Counted from the first letter of the stretch, positions 1 through 12,154 are shown. The stretch: DNA of 64,000 bases from Lytechinus variegatus (GCF_018143015.1 NC_054748.1:21555406-21619405); one strand, 5' to 3'. A program made the numbers and translations. The notes: generated by a model not told the origin, from the letters alone.

Positions 1-1590
1 CATGCCCAGTAGGCCTATTAAGCATGACGTAACAATACACGCAATATTCAATCACGACAAGTTACGTCATTCCCAAAGTATAATAATCTCTTCATTGTTT
101 TTCAATTCGCCCATCGACAACGTCACACATTAAACGTTACTCGTGGAGATACATGCCCCTTATTCGCTGCTAACTTGATAACTACTTATTGCCTCCATGT
201 GATGCGTGGTGGCAGCAAAAATTCTAGATTCCCGTTTATACCGTAATAATTAAGTAGATGCTTTGTTGGATGGTGTTCTTGGCATTTGGTAATTCTTCTT
301 TGAGACGACATTTCACCTGCTGTCCACGCCTCCTCCGTATTGAGGTGTGATTTCTAACGCAACGTCACAAGAAAGGTTGCTTTGTCCGGAGTGAGTAAGT
401 GGTGACTCGCCGTTTTCTGTCATTTCTTTCATTCCGCTATACTAACGAAGAACTGTTTTGTTGTTGTTGTTTATTTATGTTTAAAGTGTCCATCGTAGAG
501 ATCCACGTATGCTCCCAATGAGTATATCATTCTTGATAATTTATTGAGTTGAGATTTAGACTAAGATTAAAACACTTGTTGAGTTTACTTTAGACATTCT
601 ATATTTGCAACAGATGGCTGCAGGGAATCCTAAGTGAGACATCTTTGGTTATTGACGGGCTTTCTCTTTCTCGTGATAATTTACGTACAGTTTAATATGC
701 TAACTATTTCATAATGGAGACTCTCAAAACTAAATTGTAGTCTTAACTTCACCAGTTCTCGGCGCTGTGACACTCTACATGCTTTATGACACCCTATGCC
801 ATTTATTTTCTAATGCGCTTCATGATAGAAAATTAATGATAATGATTAATAATGACATAAAGTTTTGCTGGGACGTCCAGAGACGCTCATTGCGCTGGCA
901 CAGCAACAGTTCCTTCGGATATTTCTGCGCGACGGCGTCATATAAAACCTCTATTACCATGATTACTATCATTTATTAAAAGTTGATTGTGATGTAATCA
1001 TTTCTTTTTCTCACGCATCCCCTTCCCATACATCCTTCTTTACCAGAAAAACGAGAATGTTTTTTTTTCATGCCCATAAACAAGGTCATGATGCCCTGTT
1101 AGACTCAACTTAACTGAAGTCTTGCTAATGACCATCATGCCGTAGAGGGAAAATCCTTCTGAATTCCAAGAGGGCCTTTCGATTTGTGCTAAATGGGCAC
1201 AATCGACTTTTCGGACAAGGTAGCCTGATGAACTGTTACTTTTAACGGTTGATATTAGGGAGGGTTGACACCGAGAAACATAAGAACAAAATATTCAAGC
1301 AAAAAACAAAATAAATCGAACGAATAAAAAGTTAATCTGTAAAAGTAAGTACAATCGTTTGTATAAAACTGTATATAAAAGCAGTGCAGTGTGCTAATTT
1401 TCAGTGGTACATTGGAATCTACATATAGAATAATTTTTGATGAGGTGATACTCAATATATCCTTCTGTTATTGCCAGAATTCTGAAATCACCTTATTTTC
1501 ATCAAATATTGATTTCATTTTTAAGCAATACAGTGTCTAGAAATACAAGCAGGATATAATTTTATACAACTCCATGTTGCACAGAACACA
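1..1590. other. AT-rich intergenic DNA, no supported gene
   Basis: Only short random ORFs are present. A TATAAAA at 941-947 and a GTGAGTAAGT stretch near 391-400 could in principle be a promoter or a 5' UTR donor for the kisspeptin-type gene, but nothing links them to it. I see no coding signal. Confidence 0.4.
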
Positions 1591-1599
1591 CTACCTTTA

Positions 1600-1600
1600 T

Positions 1601-1635
<35 letters not shown>

Positions 1636-1645
1636 ATAATAATAA
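1600..1645. repeat. (TA)n microsatellite
   Basis: A run of alternating T and A followed by a short TAA run. Simple sequence with no coding content. Confidence 0.9.
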
Positions 1646-1809
1646 TAACTAGCATTTAGTACGCTCTCCATAGTTAACTATATCACAGCGTTTACAAACG
1701 AGTTTAAAACAAGAGTACATAATAATTACAATAAAAGTACATTCAAAAGAAATTAATAGGAAAAGAGGTATGTTTATATAGATATATATACATATAATAT
1801 ATAGAATGT

Positions 1810-1943
1810 CATTTTTTTTAAAGCAGGATAAAAGAGCATCGTACTTTGAATGCCTTGCTCTTGGGCATAGGTGCCACGGCCGGGGATCGAACCCCGGATT
1901 TTCTATGCACAGCCAGGCGCCTTAGACCAGTCGGCCACGGCAT
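1810..1943 (-). mobile_element. tRNA-derived SINE, family A, copy 1
   Basis: Read on the minus strand, 1871-1942 resembles a tRNA head, with a pol III A box (GGCCGACTGGTCTAAGG) and a B box (GGTTCGATCCC). The acceptor-stem ends do not pair, so it is not a functional tRNA. The head is followed by a body with GAGCAAGGCATT and GCTCTTTTATCCTGCTTT and an A-rich tail. The same head and body recur at 44909-45050 on the plus strand, which identifies a dispersed SINE. Family name unknown. Confidence 0.8.
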
Positions 1944-1989
1944 CTGATGTGATATCACTGTTGGATATCAGTCTTTACTGGCAAAAATA

Positions 1990-3600
1990 AATGGGGTTAC
2001 ACGTATAAAGAATCACGATATATGTCTGTTGGATCCTTCAAGATTCAGGAATCCATGTTTCTTCGACAAATCTGTTCAATTTGGACCGTTTAAAAGAACA
2101 TGTTGAGCCTGATGTAACTCGACGTGGCTGGAACGACGGCCTCTCGGCTCCCACGATTATCGCCCCCAATTCAATTTGCCGCATCCAATCCTCCTGCGAT
2201 ACCGGAAAAGAAGAAAAAGGTCACTAAATGTGAGGAAGTCATGAAACTTCAGGATCATGGAGAATTTTCTGCTTTGTCGCCTCAGCCCCTACACCGCTTC
2301 CAAGGGAGAATAAAAGGCGCCTCTCGAGAGCGCGGGACCGGGAAATATGCCATGATACGATAAATATACTTTATTATTGACCGAATGACGTAGTGATTAT
2401 CATGCTATATTGAGGGAGGTATGGGTAGCAATGATGTTATAGATAGATAAAGATTTTTTCGCAAAAATTAAAAGTGCATGCTGCAATAAAAGAAAACAAT
2501 ACTTGGTTACGGCTAATGAAATCGTGACATTTTTCTGTTAATGTATTGATGTATTCAGTAATCTTTTTACGTACATCTTTTTTATTACCAAATTTTGCAT
2601 GTATTTATTAATAAACTTGCCTGATATTACATTGAGTTTGTGTTCAATAGATGTTAAGTCGTTCATATAATACTCAAGTCTGAAAAGATAACAATACCAA
2701 GAAAACACTACGCAGGAAGAAGACAAAATAGTTTGGACATTGTCTCAAGGGTTTACTTTCCTACAAGGTCAATCTAATCGATCAAAGTTCTCTTTAACCA
2801 CACATCCGCGACCCCCTAATCCCAATAATCTGAATGCAACACCACGAATATGAGGGGGTGAGCTAAAACGCATTGATTTAAACCACGAGTGACACTTTAG
2901 TGGGGGGAAACGAGAGTATGCTAACCCTCTCAAAACGCAATGGGCGCCAAATATGATATTTGCCCTCCCGTCTCGACTATCAGCTATGGAAATAGGCAAG
3001 GTCTTAGATAGTCGGTATTCACCAGTGTTTGGGAGTACTTGTACATGGTATCTATATATCAAATACCTTATTTGTACGTGTCTCCTTAAATTGTATCAAG
3101 GATCGAAAAGGGTGTCCCCAATTTAGATTTGGAACATTTACTCGATTGGCCTCTCTTCAATTCACCGTTGAAAAAAGGAGACGTATCATCACGTTCCGTA
3201 GATTCTTTAATGTAAATGTTTAGGATTTCCACATGTCATGATGAAGAACAAAGTATAATAATTTTCATGAACTTGCCTTGAAAATTTAAAAGTTAAGAAG
3301 AAAAAATATACACCTAACTGTATCACGTCAAACAGCAGTAATGGCATGTTTTTTTTTACATATGTTTTTAATCTAAATCTGTGGTAAGTGATTGAAACTG
3401 ATCCCCGTGACTTGGGTAAATGTAAAAAAAAAATGACAAATGAAAGAGCACAATTTCACATAGTGTGCTTTTATAACATGTATAGTGAACAGTATGATGA
3501 CATGCATGTTCAAGCTCTTAAATTATTGAATTTAAAAATATAGAGAGTATTTCACTTATTGGGCTATTTGGAATATGGGATTTACGCTGCTAAAGTTCCA
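1990..3600. other. Intergenic DNA, no supported gene
   Basis: A 79-codon ORF at 2124-2363 has an unusually mixed composition and could be a degraded coding fragment, but it has no recognisable domain and no clear splice signals. The rest is AT-rich and featureless. Confidence 0.35.
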
Positions 3601-3627
3601 AACCCAAAAGTGCATACACAAGTTCAT

Positions 3628-3970
3628 ATTGTGTTCACACTCTGTGAACATTCTTTGAACACTCAGTGAACACAATATCAACACACTGTGAACACACTAT
3701 GATCACTCTGCGAACACTATCAACACACTATTAACATACTGTGAACACACTGTGATTACACAGGGAGTACACTGTGAGCACACTATCAACACACTGTAAA
3801 CGCACTATGTGCACACTGTGATCTCATTGTGAACACACTATGAGCACACTGTGAACGCACTGTCAACAAACAGTGATCAAACTGTGAACACACCGCGAAC
3901 GCATTGGAACACACTGTCCTCCACACTAAGAACACACTGAACATGTTGTGAGCACATGTGAATACACTGT
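3628..3970. repeat. Degenerate minisatellite, unit about ACACTGTGAAC, locus 1
   Basis: About thirty imperfect copies of a 10-13 base unit built on CACTGTGAAC, with variants such as CACTATGAGC. The array ends in ACTGTTGGAC. The same family recurs at 40798-41095, where the matching end ACTATTGGAC carries a hAT-like insertion. Confidence 0.8.
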
Positions 3971-4081
3971 TGGACTTTTCTCTTTTTCTTCTGTAGGGAT
4001 ATACGTGTGCTAATTGACATCAATTTGAAAACCTTACACGGGTTACCGTCGGCTTGATAATAAAGATCTTTATATGATAAT

Positions 4082-4318
4082 AATAATAACGTTTTATTTA
4101 CCCAGGGTAGCCACTTCAGTTAGGAAACTGCTCTACCAGCGGGCCCTGCATAACATTATATGTTATTATTACCCTTCTCCAATCTAAATGCTGAGCGCCT
4201 AGCAAGAAGGCAGAAGGTCACATTTTTATAAGTCTTTGGTAGGACTCGGCCGAGGATCGAACCTACGACCTCCCGTTCATGAGGCGGACGCTCTACCACT
4301 GAGCCACCATGTCCGGTC
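4082..4318 (-). mobile_element. tRNA-derived SINE, family C
   Basis: On the minus strand the head (about 4245-4318) has an A box (TGGCTCAGTGGTAGAGCG) and a B box (GGTTCGATCC), followed by an unrelated body and a TAA-rich tail at 4080-4095. Short ORFs overlapping it are shadows. It ends about 280 bases upstream of the kisspeptin-type start exon. Confidence 0.75.
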
Positions 4319-4570
4319 TTATCACATTCTGTATCTTTCTTGGACAAGTGTTGGTCCTGAAAAGGATCATCCAAGCTCAACGTTTCCACAAGTGTGTTCT
4401 AGTCGTTTTCAAGAACGTTTTCAAGTTTGGGTTGTCCTTTTCAGGACCAACACTTACCCAAGAAAGATACATGGTGTACCGTGAAAGCTACTACACTATT
4501 CTTCTTCGCCGTGGAAACCCTCAGTAGTTACATTATCACATTTATTCCTCATTTTGTTATTTTTATTCTC

Positions 4571-4611
4571 TTTTGTGTTTTTTTTTCAACCGGATAGGTC
4601 ACCGTGTCCAC
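4571..4611 (+). other. Putative splice acceptor and 5' UTR of the kisspeptin-type gene
   Basis: A T-rich tract at 4571-4587 is followed by CGGATAG, giving an acceptor AG at 4596-4597. If used, the start exon begins at 4598, 14 bases before the first ATG. The upstream exon and promoter were not found. Confidence 0.45.
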
Positions 4612-4714
4612 ATGATGGAAGTACGATCTAGTGTTACCGCGGTTACGGTTCTATTGGCTCTACTCTGTGCGGTAACAACCGGTGATGAATACGTCCCAGC
4701 AAAACTATATGTCG
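4612..4714 (+). CDS. Kisspeptin-type neuropeptide precursor, coding exon 1 (signal peptide)
   Basis: This exon encodes residues 1-34 plus the first base of codon 35. It starts with two tandem ATGs (4612 and 4615). I chose the first because nothing separates them. Residues 8-22 form a hydrophobic core rich in V, L and A, and cleavage is likely around residues 23-24 (TTG before DEYVP), so the product enters the secretory pathway. The exon ends at a consensus donor, G then GTAAGC at 4715, in phase 1. That phase matches the exon at 8831, where the joined codon is GAG (Glu) and the downstream frame is open to the stop. The exon is too short to stand out as an ORF, and the call rests on the signal peptide plus phase agreement. 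Confidence 0.8.
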
Positions 4715-6723
4715 GTAAGCGAGGTATTTCCTAAAATTGGGCCAGAACCCCCCCCCCCCCCCGCCACCCAGAAAAAAAATGCTGTGAATATTGAAAGAAA
4801 GATGATTTTTTAAAAAGCTATTTTTGTATAAGATTTTAATGAATTAATGCTCTTATCTATGGCACATTCGCGATAAAACATCTCTTTTGACAAGTGTGCA
4901 AGAGAAAACTGAACAAACTTCGTTTTCATGAATTGTTCAATAAGGTAACCAACACGTACCTCGTATTGGCCTTGTTTTTTCCGACTAGGAAATAATGTTA
5001 AAAGGAGCGGAGTTCGTGGCAAATGATATGTTTGTGCGGAAAAAACTTAACGTTATGTAAATATTTTTATATCGATGGCTGAGAAATATTATATATATCT
5101 ATCTCGCAAAATTGACGGCCAGGAAAAGGGTGTATGGTGTAATAATCTCAAATCACAAGAACCCTAAATGTGAATTTAGCTCTATTTGGAACAAGTTTTC
5201 AATATACCCACATAAAGATGCATGTTTCATGTCTCGTGGAATACCAACTGAAGAGAACATTGGCATAATAATAGTTTTTGTTCTCTTTTTTTTCTTTTCT
5301 AATTCTGACATTTAAAATCTGCCAGCAAAATGCCAACACATCAAAATATGTATATGAATTATTATCCTGAACATAAGATGATAATAAATGTCGTTAAATA
5401 CTCACATCAATGCATGGAATAATCAGCATATTCCCACGTTCTTTTATTCCACATTAATTTGCTCGCTTGGGAATAAGTAGTGTTTCTTTCATGCCGTTTT
5501 CTTTGGGAGAGGAGTGAAAATCATTGGCGTGAATAACGATGATCTCATGTACGAGACCAGAAGCACACGTGACGAGAGACAGTCTCCAAACTCGTGTTGT
5601 ACCCATGTGTTTTATGTTATGTTTATTTTTCATCATTCGTGAATTCTATTGTACTTCAATCAATTTATTTGTATGTTTATATGTTTACACCTATTTTTTT
5701 ACTCTTTATCAGCATTCTTGAAATTTATTTTCCAATATTTTCATATTTTTTTTTATTATTTCACGTTCTTTTCACTGTCTTTAAATCGTTGCAAGCCTCT
5801 AACACGTGGATAATTCCAAATATTGGTATTCATTTTCAAACCTCGATTCAAGCAGCCAAACGCAAAAGTGCAAAATGCATGACGCCTTAAAAAAGATATG
5901 ATCTAAAGTTTACCTTCAAAGCATCAAAATAAAAACTCATTTCCAGTAAAAAAATAAATACCATTTGAAAATAATAAATCTTAGAGTAAAGCTGTAGCTT
6001 TTTATGCAATAATGGAAAGGGTCAGTAAATTTTATTATTGGTAATAATTGAACGATACATTAGTCGAAAGTTCAGTAAGTGATATCAAGATCGATAATAG
6101 AATGCAAGAAAAATAGTGTTTCGGTGTGAGATATTGTAAAATTCGTTTTTTTTCAGGATGACATGATCATTCGAAGAAAAAAGTTGTCGATTAAGTTGTT
6201 TTGTCGCGTGCCTGATTCTTTTTTTTATACTTTTCATTACATATGCCTTACATTAATGAAATAGTACAGAAAACTTTGCTATTGTTATCAGATTTACAAT
6301 GCGTTATCGTCATAATTTTTATTATTACAATTATCAGTATTAATAGCTGATTGATTTTATATAATTCTCATTGAAGCAAATGTATATTTTAAAAAATACA
6401 TTGTGATAATATCAATTTGCTCCATTTACATGAGCAAAAAGAGAATTCGACCTCTATTATTTCCAAAGTAGTCAAAACCTGCTCCAAATTACCAGAAACG
6501 TATAACGTATTTCCCATCTTCGTCAGCGATACCGCACAAAGCTCGGCATGCTCGGGGCTCAATGTCAGCCTTTATCCTCACCATTCTCTTAAATGGAGGT
6601 GCGTGTATTAAATCTATTTAGGCAGATGATCAATTGATCACGTTTAATTATGGAAGAAGTCGGCTTCTGCGTCACGGGCTTTGTGTAATTTGGCTCGACA
6701 ATTATCAACAATATCATAATTAC

Positions 6724-7067
6724 AGATATTCAGAAATCGCCCTTGGCAATGTCATGAAAATGAGATTGAAATGTCAAAAGCAGTAAGCGATGCCGAGCAA
6801 TTGAATACTCCGAAATGGGTCAATTGACATTAAGTCACATTAAAAGGGAAAAATAAAAAGTACGCATTTTTCTCCAAATTGTTGATTCTACCTACAATGT
6901 AGAATCAACAATTTGGAGAAAAATACGTACTTTTTATTTCTCCCTTTTAATGTGACTTAATGTCAATTGACCCATTTCGGAGTATTCAATTGCTCGGCAT
7001 CGCTTACTGCTTTTGACATTTTCAATCTCATTTTCATGACATTGCCAAGGGCGATTTCTGAATATCT
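6724..7067. repeat. Long near-perfect inverted repeat (hairpin) in the kisspeptin intron
   Basis: The left arm 6724-6891 and right arm 6899-7067 are reverse complements with only a few mismatches and one indel, around a 7-base loop (CTACAAT). Landmarks are AGATATTCAGAAATCGCCC at the left edge and its complement at the right edge. Such similarity means a recent origin. The RNA form would be a stem of about 168 bp inside the kisspeptin pre-mRNA. No coding content. Confidence 0.9.
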
Positions 7068-7550
7068 ATACATTAGAGGCCAGGTCATCCACAAATCAAG
7101 AGTTTTATAGTAATAAGATGATTAGTATAGCCATTGAAAAGAAAAGAATAGCAAGATCAGTAATCGATGGCATGTGTTATTTTAAGTGTTTCAAATATAC
7201 TTTACAAGGATTGAATAGTATGATGGCATTAAGATTAAGATTTCATCATTTATTTCATTCAGAAACTCTCTTTGTCTTTTCATTGCAGTATTGCCCTTTA
7301 TGGTCGGGTTATTTTCATAGAATTCGGAAAAATGGGACCTTCCATCAATTTTGATTATTAATAATAGTCCTTATTGCACTTGGACTATTCAATTAGGCGT
7401 AATTACGTTATTTTTAATGTGATTTAATAGAAATGTTGATGATAACGAAAGTGCAAACTCATAGAATCTATCATTTTTTAAATTCAAAACCAATCATTTT
7501 CAAGTAGTATATTCGTTTACAATTGCCTAAGTTTAAGTAAGGATTATATC

Positions 7551-7554
<4 letters not shown>

Positions 7555-7639
<85 letters not shown>

Positions 7640-7640
7640 T
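7555..7640. repeat. (TA)n microsatellite
   Basis: More than 80 bases of alternating TA with two TG interruptions. Confidence 0.9.
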
Positions 7641-8830
7641 TCATTCATGATTTCAATATTTCAGCATTTGTCGATCCATTGAAATATGCATTAGCATTGA
7701 ATGACATACAATTATGATGTCATAGTTAATACCCCTTACGACCTCATATAGGCCTATTACTTAAAGTTTCCTTTGTTCTTATATTCGCTCGGCACAGTAA
7801 ATCAATGAAAACAGCATCTAGGCACCATTTCATCGCGCATTAAATTAATGAATGTTAGCTTTAGTAATTGCATTTTTCTATCCGCAAAACTACCAAAATG
7901 AGGAAATTAAGCTCGAATTCATTAAAATGCCATTCATAAAGCATGCAGCTTCCCCAACTAAATAACAAGAGCAATTTGTATAGGTTTCGTTAACAATGAC
8001 GGAAACGTTTTAAAAGCAATTTGCGTTGTAACGCATCTATGTACATGACGTAGAACAATCATTTTCTGGTATTGACAAGGGGGAAAATGGGGAGTTTTTA
8101 CGAGATAAAAAATGTTCGCTGTAACCTAATCAGGAAAAAGAAGGGGGAGAGCCTCATATAGAACGCAACGAAGATCGGAAAAATTGGTCCATCCCCCCCC
8201 CCCGATATTTGAACTATACTCAGCAAAGATTTACACACGGCGCTCGACAAACGCTGCATGCTTAAGTGCTCATTAATTGTGTTTTTTCTCCACTATTTTT
8301 TAAGAGTGTATTGAGGTTGTGGAAGTTTGTCATCAGTGATAATTGGACGCCGAAATTTGATACTGTTTGATATCAAGGCTTTCAAGAAACATCCGTTGAA
8401 AAGGGGGAATTGCTGAATAAAGTAGGGCTAGGCAATGAACTAGAGTTTATACCTCATGTTGTTGTTGTTATCTTTGTTTAGTCCATGTTCATTGAATCCA
8501 AAATGTCGTTCTCTGACTGACTAATGCCTTTACTGTAAAGAAACTTTATGATTTCACGAACATAGGAGTGCCATCAGTTGCAACTTTCATAAGAAAAAAG
8601 AAGAAAACGTGTTTTAAAAAACCTGACCATAAACATTGTGTAGATTAGGAGGAAATGGTAATGAATGTGACAAAATTTGATTTGCTCATCCTAAGTTTGT
8701 TTGAATAACATTCTTCATCCGTCATTGTCTTATGAATACATTTCGAGTATTATCAATAAAAAATGTAATCATTATAGAAATACCCGGACAATTTTGTTTA
8801 TATTTCAATATATTTTCTTGTTTATTGCAG

Positions 8831-9321
8831 AGGCAAATCCTGTACCCACATACGACGAAGAGGGCGTTGCAACCCAACAAAATCGGGATGATGACATACA
8901 AGATTTGTTGATGACTGTTATAGCGCGCCTTATACAAAACATTGATCCTAATAAATTAGACGAAGCGGATACCCACCGACTACTCGCCGCAATCACCGGG
9001 CTAAGTCCCCGACAACAATCCCACCTTGGAAAATCATTATTGGACGTAAACCTTGATCTAGCCAACACTGATATCATCATCCCTGAGGACGATAAACGCA
9101 GCCGATGTCGCGGCCGGGGATGCAGGAACGTCGGTGGTCTTAACCCGAATGCCAACTTACGCCCTCTACCGTTTGGAAAACGATCACGATTCAGCGGCGC
9201 CAACAAGAATCAGGGATCATCGTCATCAAGCGATTTCTCGAACAAGAGAGGGCGCACTGTTAAAAATAGGCTGAGGGAAAGAGTACCGCACTGGACCAGA
9301 TTACCGTTTGGTCGTCGATAA
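8831..9321 (+). CDS. Kisspeptin-type neuropeptide precursor, coding exon 2 (both mature peptides)
   Basis: The acceptor is a T-rich tract ending TTTATTGCAG at 8830. The exon encodes residues 35-197 and stops at 9319-9321. Residues 36-122 are an acidic spacer. KR at 123-124 precedes peptide 1 (residues 125-150), which contains CRGRGC (Cys127 and Cys132, a likely disulfide) and ends in LRPLPF-G before KR at 151-152. After a Ser-rich linker, KR at 173-174 precedes peptide 2 (residues 175-195), which ends in HWTRLPF-G before RR at 196-197 and the stop. Each Gly is an amidation donor. Two amidated peptides with -LPF-NH2 ends, the first with an N-terminal Cys pair, is the layout known for ambulacrarian kisspeptin-type precursors, whose peptides act on kisspeptin/GPR54-type GPCRs. 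The family is assigned from motif memory, not alignment. An ORF reading back to 8701 is intron read-through. Confidence 0.8.
9100..9177 (+). other. Mature peptide 1 (disulfide, -RPLPFamide) plus amidation Gly
   Basis: Residues 125-150 lie between KR sites. Cys127 and Cys132 are four residues apart, enough for a small loop. The C-terminus LRPLPF-G-KR predicts a Phe-amide. Confidence 0.75.
9250..9312 (+). other. Mature peptide 2 (-HWTRLPFamide) plus amidation Gly
   Basis: Residues 175-195 lie between KR and the terminal RR. There is no Cys. The core VPHWTRLPF-G is preceded by basic residues (KNRLRER) that could be cut to give a shorter form. It shares the LPF-amide end with peptide 1. Confidence 0.7.
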
Positions 9322-9379
9322 AGGGGTAATAGGGGGTCCCATTTCCTTGATAACTAACGAACATGTGATTTAAAAGAAA

Positions 9380-9385
9380 ATTAAA
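9380..9385 (+). terminator. Possible poly(A) signal ATTAAA of the kisspeptin-type gene
   Basis: ATTAAA lies 59 bases after the stop codon. It is a common AATAAA variant in an AT-rich region, so the support is weak. Confidence 0.35.
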
Positions 9386-9799
9386 GACCACTGGCACATT
9401 TGATACATGGTCATTGCTTTTAAAATGCCTTAGCATTATAGTTATTTCGGCCCGAGTATACTTGTTACACATTTCGTGTAAAAAATACAATTTTACAATT
9501 AGTATAAATATTAGTTGTTTCATTCTTTCGTTATTGATATTTTTCATATTAAGTATTGGAAACAATGTACCATTAATGTTTACAAAGATACAACTTGAGA
9601 ATGTTATAACAAATCATTCTGTTTCTGTTCTAAATGATCATGAGGGATAAAACGATTTTAATGAGTAAACTGAGCCTCTACCCCCTATTTATCTTAGATA
9701 ATTATTAGTCTCCCGTTTCCTATTGCTCTCAATCTTTGCACTTACCTGTATGCGCTCTATCCTTCCCCTCCCCTTTCTTTCCTATCTCCCCCTCTCTTA

Positions 9800-9861
9800 A
9801 CATCACTCTCTCTCTCTCTCACTCACTCACCCACTCTCTATCTCTCTCTCTCCTTCTTCTT

Positions 9862-9904
<43 letters not shown>

Positions 9905-9905
9905 G
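9800..9905. repeat. (CT)n and (CTA)n microsatellite
   Basis: A CT-rich run is followed by about fifteen CTA units. The poly-Leu ORF over it is a repeat artefact. Larger (CTA)n or (TAG)n runs occur at 52263-52485 and 62597-62697. Confidence 0.9.
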
Positions 9906-12150
9906 AAACTATATACCCTGCCGTACTTGCTTATCATGCAAATCATTATATTTCAAATTCGTTCAGATATACAATATTATTTAAGATACATTTTTGTTTC
10001 GAATTCGATCTAGGAAATAAGACCCGATTTCAATTTCATAAATTGTGTAGCAGCCGACACGCACGGGGTACGACATTGACCCTACCTTAGAGATGCACGT
10101 CTTCATTTTAAACTTTACAAATCTTAAAAAGGCTTCCTGTAGCGTAACTCGTAGACAAAATTAAGCCCAATTCATTTCTAAGAATCCATGAAGACCAATA
10201 TCCCTGAACAGTTGAAAAGTTAAACGTGTATTTCTTCATATTTGAAGGGGCTATTTCTTTTCTTCCATGAAAAGAAGATAAAGAGAATAAGAAATCAACT
10301 AAAACGTTAAAAAAAGATATCGTAAAGATATGATTGGGATTATCTTTAAAAAGGCCCCCCCCTCCCCCTTTCTGGATTTGCTGCACGCAACGTTGCGCCT
10401 ATCACTTAAGATATGTACCAAGTGTTCACCTGTTATAAGGTAAGGTGTTGTAAACTTGGCAGTGTGAAGGTGCCGATTTGAGCCTCTTAAGAGTGGGAAG
10501 GGTGAAATGTTTGCACCATAAGTGTAACTCGGTGTAAAACTCAATTTAGGCTGTAAGACCTTCTTGTCCATTCTTGTGTTTTCTTATAAATCAGGAAAAT
10601 ACGATGTTTGACCCACGATCGAGTATTGTATCATCTATTTTCTTGTAACAACGAATACTGATGTTAGTAGTCTAAAGAACTTGCATTGTTTTAATTTACA
10701 TGATTCCGATCAGATATGGTGAATGGTTTATAGATGCATCATGATTAAAATAATCACGATGATTCTCCACGAGTTATGAATTAAAAATGCATATTGTGTG
10801 TTATCGATCATTTTCATAAAGGTCTCCTTCCCGGGCTGATATTAATTTACATTTAATAGCACGTTTAAAGAATATACATTAGTGTGAGACTTTTTTGCTG
10901 GGGGATATTGTGTTTTATGTTCGTTAAGGAGGGGAACAAAATGGTGACGGTGCAGAAGAACATGATATGAAAAAGGGTTTTGTGAAAATCAGTCATGATG
11001 AACGGTTTTCATTTAATCAGGTTCATGAACGGTATTTGATGTAGAAATTTTCTGAGATAAATTACTTACGTGTGGTTCAGGTGCTCTGATTGATTGCAAT
11101 GTGAAATTAAAGCTCCGACTCTATTTATTTTGAATTTTAAAGAGCCAGAAAAAAACTGTAAATGCTAGGCAAAACATTAATATTATCCTTAACTAAGAAA
11201 TTGATCCTACGCATTCAACAATTCAAGTGTCTATTGATAATGTTTGCTCTAATTGGTGCAGAATGCTGTAAATACTGATAATAAAAGTTTGCCATGTTAA
11301 AATATATAGAATGAGTTTAGAGGAGCGCCTTGAGCACATATCAACGTATCACCATCATTCTAATGGGTAAAACATGCATTCCATGACTTTAGTATAATTG
11401 TGGTATTCGATGACACTCGAGTACAGTTCACATTACTGGCTACCAAAGCTGTAGAAAAGCTTTTTACGATAAATGTTTGCTGGAATTTTAGAAGAAAAAA
11501 AAGCATATGTAAAAGTATGTGCAGGACAAAAGGAAAACCTTGACCGCTTTAATAATGATAGATGGGCTGTATCATATGTATACATATATATTTATTTTTG
11601 TCCAACCCTTACTATGGGTGTTATGAAGGAAGAGAATAGACTCTTTATCTGTTATGTAAATGTATGTACATTATATTGTTATTGTAATGATTACATTATG
11701 CGGAATATTACTGTTTTGAAAATGTCCAAATTGTACTACGAACATGACAAATGCATTTTCTTTTTCTTTCTTGCTTTGTTCTGGAGACGCATGTAATGTC
11801 ATGTGAAATAACTTGTGAAACGTCCTTTCATGGAAAATATGATTATATACGTATATATTAAATTACGGAAAATGAATGAAAATTACCTGTTGTTAATGTC
11901 GTCAATGTGTCTACATGCATTTTGATCACAACCTAAGAAAAATATAGTCTCTCTTACCCTCTTTCTCTATCTTTCTTTCTATTTTTATTCCCCTTTTCAC
12001 TTTGTCTCCCACTTTCTCACTCTCTTTGAGCTAATTCTTAATTCAACACAACATCTTTTTTTCGTGTCCCCACCCCTTCTGTGTGTTTTTATTATTTTCT
12101 CCCTCAACCTTTTTTTAATCTGCATCTTCTATAATGAAATACAGCTACAA
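9906..12150. other. AT-rich intergenic DNA, no supported gene
   Basis: There are short low-complexity ORFs only, and I found no matched splice-site pair with an open frame on either strand. Confidence 0.4.
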
Positions 12151-12154
12151 TAAA

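Larger units (their letters stand above)
4715..8830 (+). other. Intron 1 of the kisspeptin-type gene
   Basis: A 4116-base phase-1 intron with GTAAGC and TTGCAG ends. It contains a long inverted repeat at 6724-7067 and a (TA)n tract at 7555-7640. Other T-rich AG sites (for example near 6157 and 7288) lead straight into stops in the required phase, so I see no extra coding exon. Confidence 0.7.

Noticed and set aside
1871..1942. tRNA-Leu-like gene
   Set aside because: Acceptor-stem ends do not pair and the sequence continues into a SINE body found again at 44909.
2124..2363. 79-codon ORF with mixed composition
   Set aside because: No recognised domain, no splice sites, no signal peptide. Could be a degraded fragment, but this cannot be shown.
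9736..9984. Poly-Leu ORF
   Set aside because: Produced by CT and CTA repeats.
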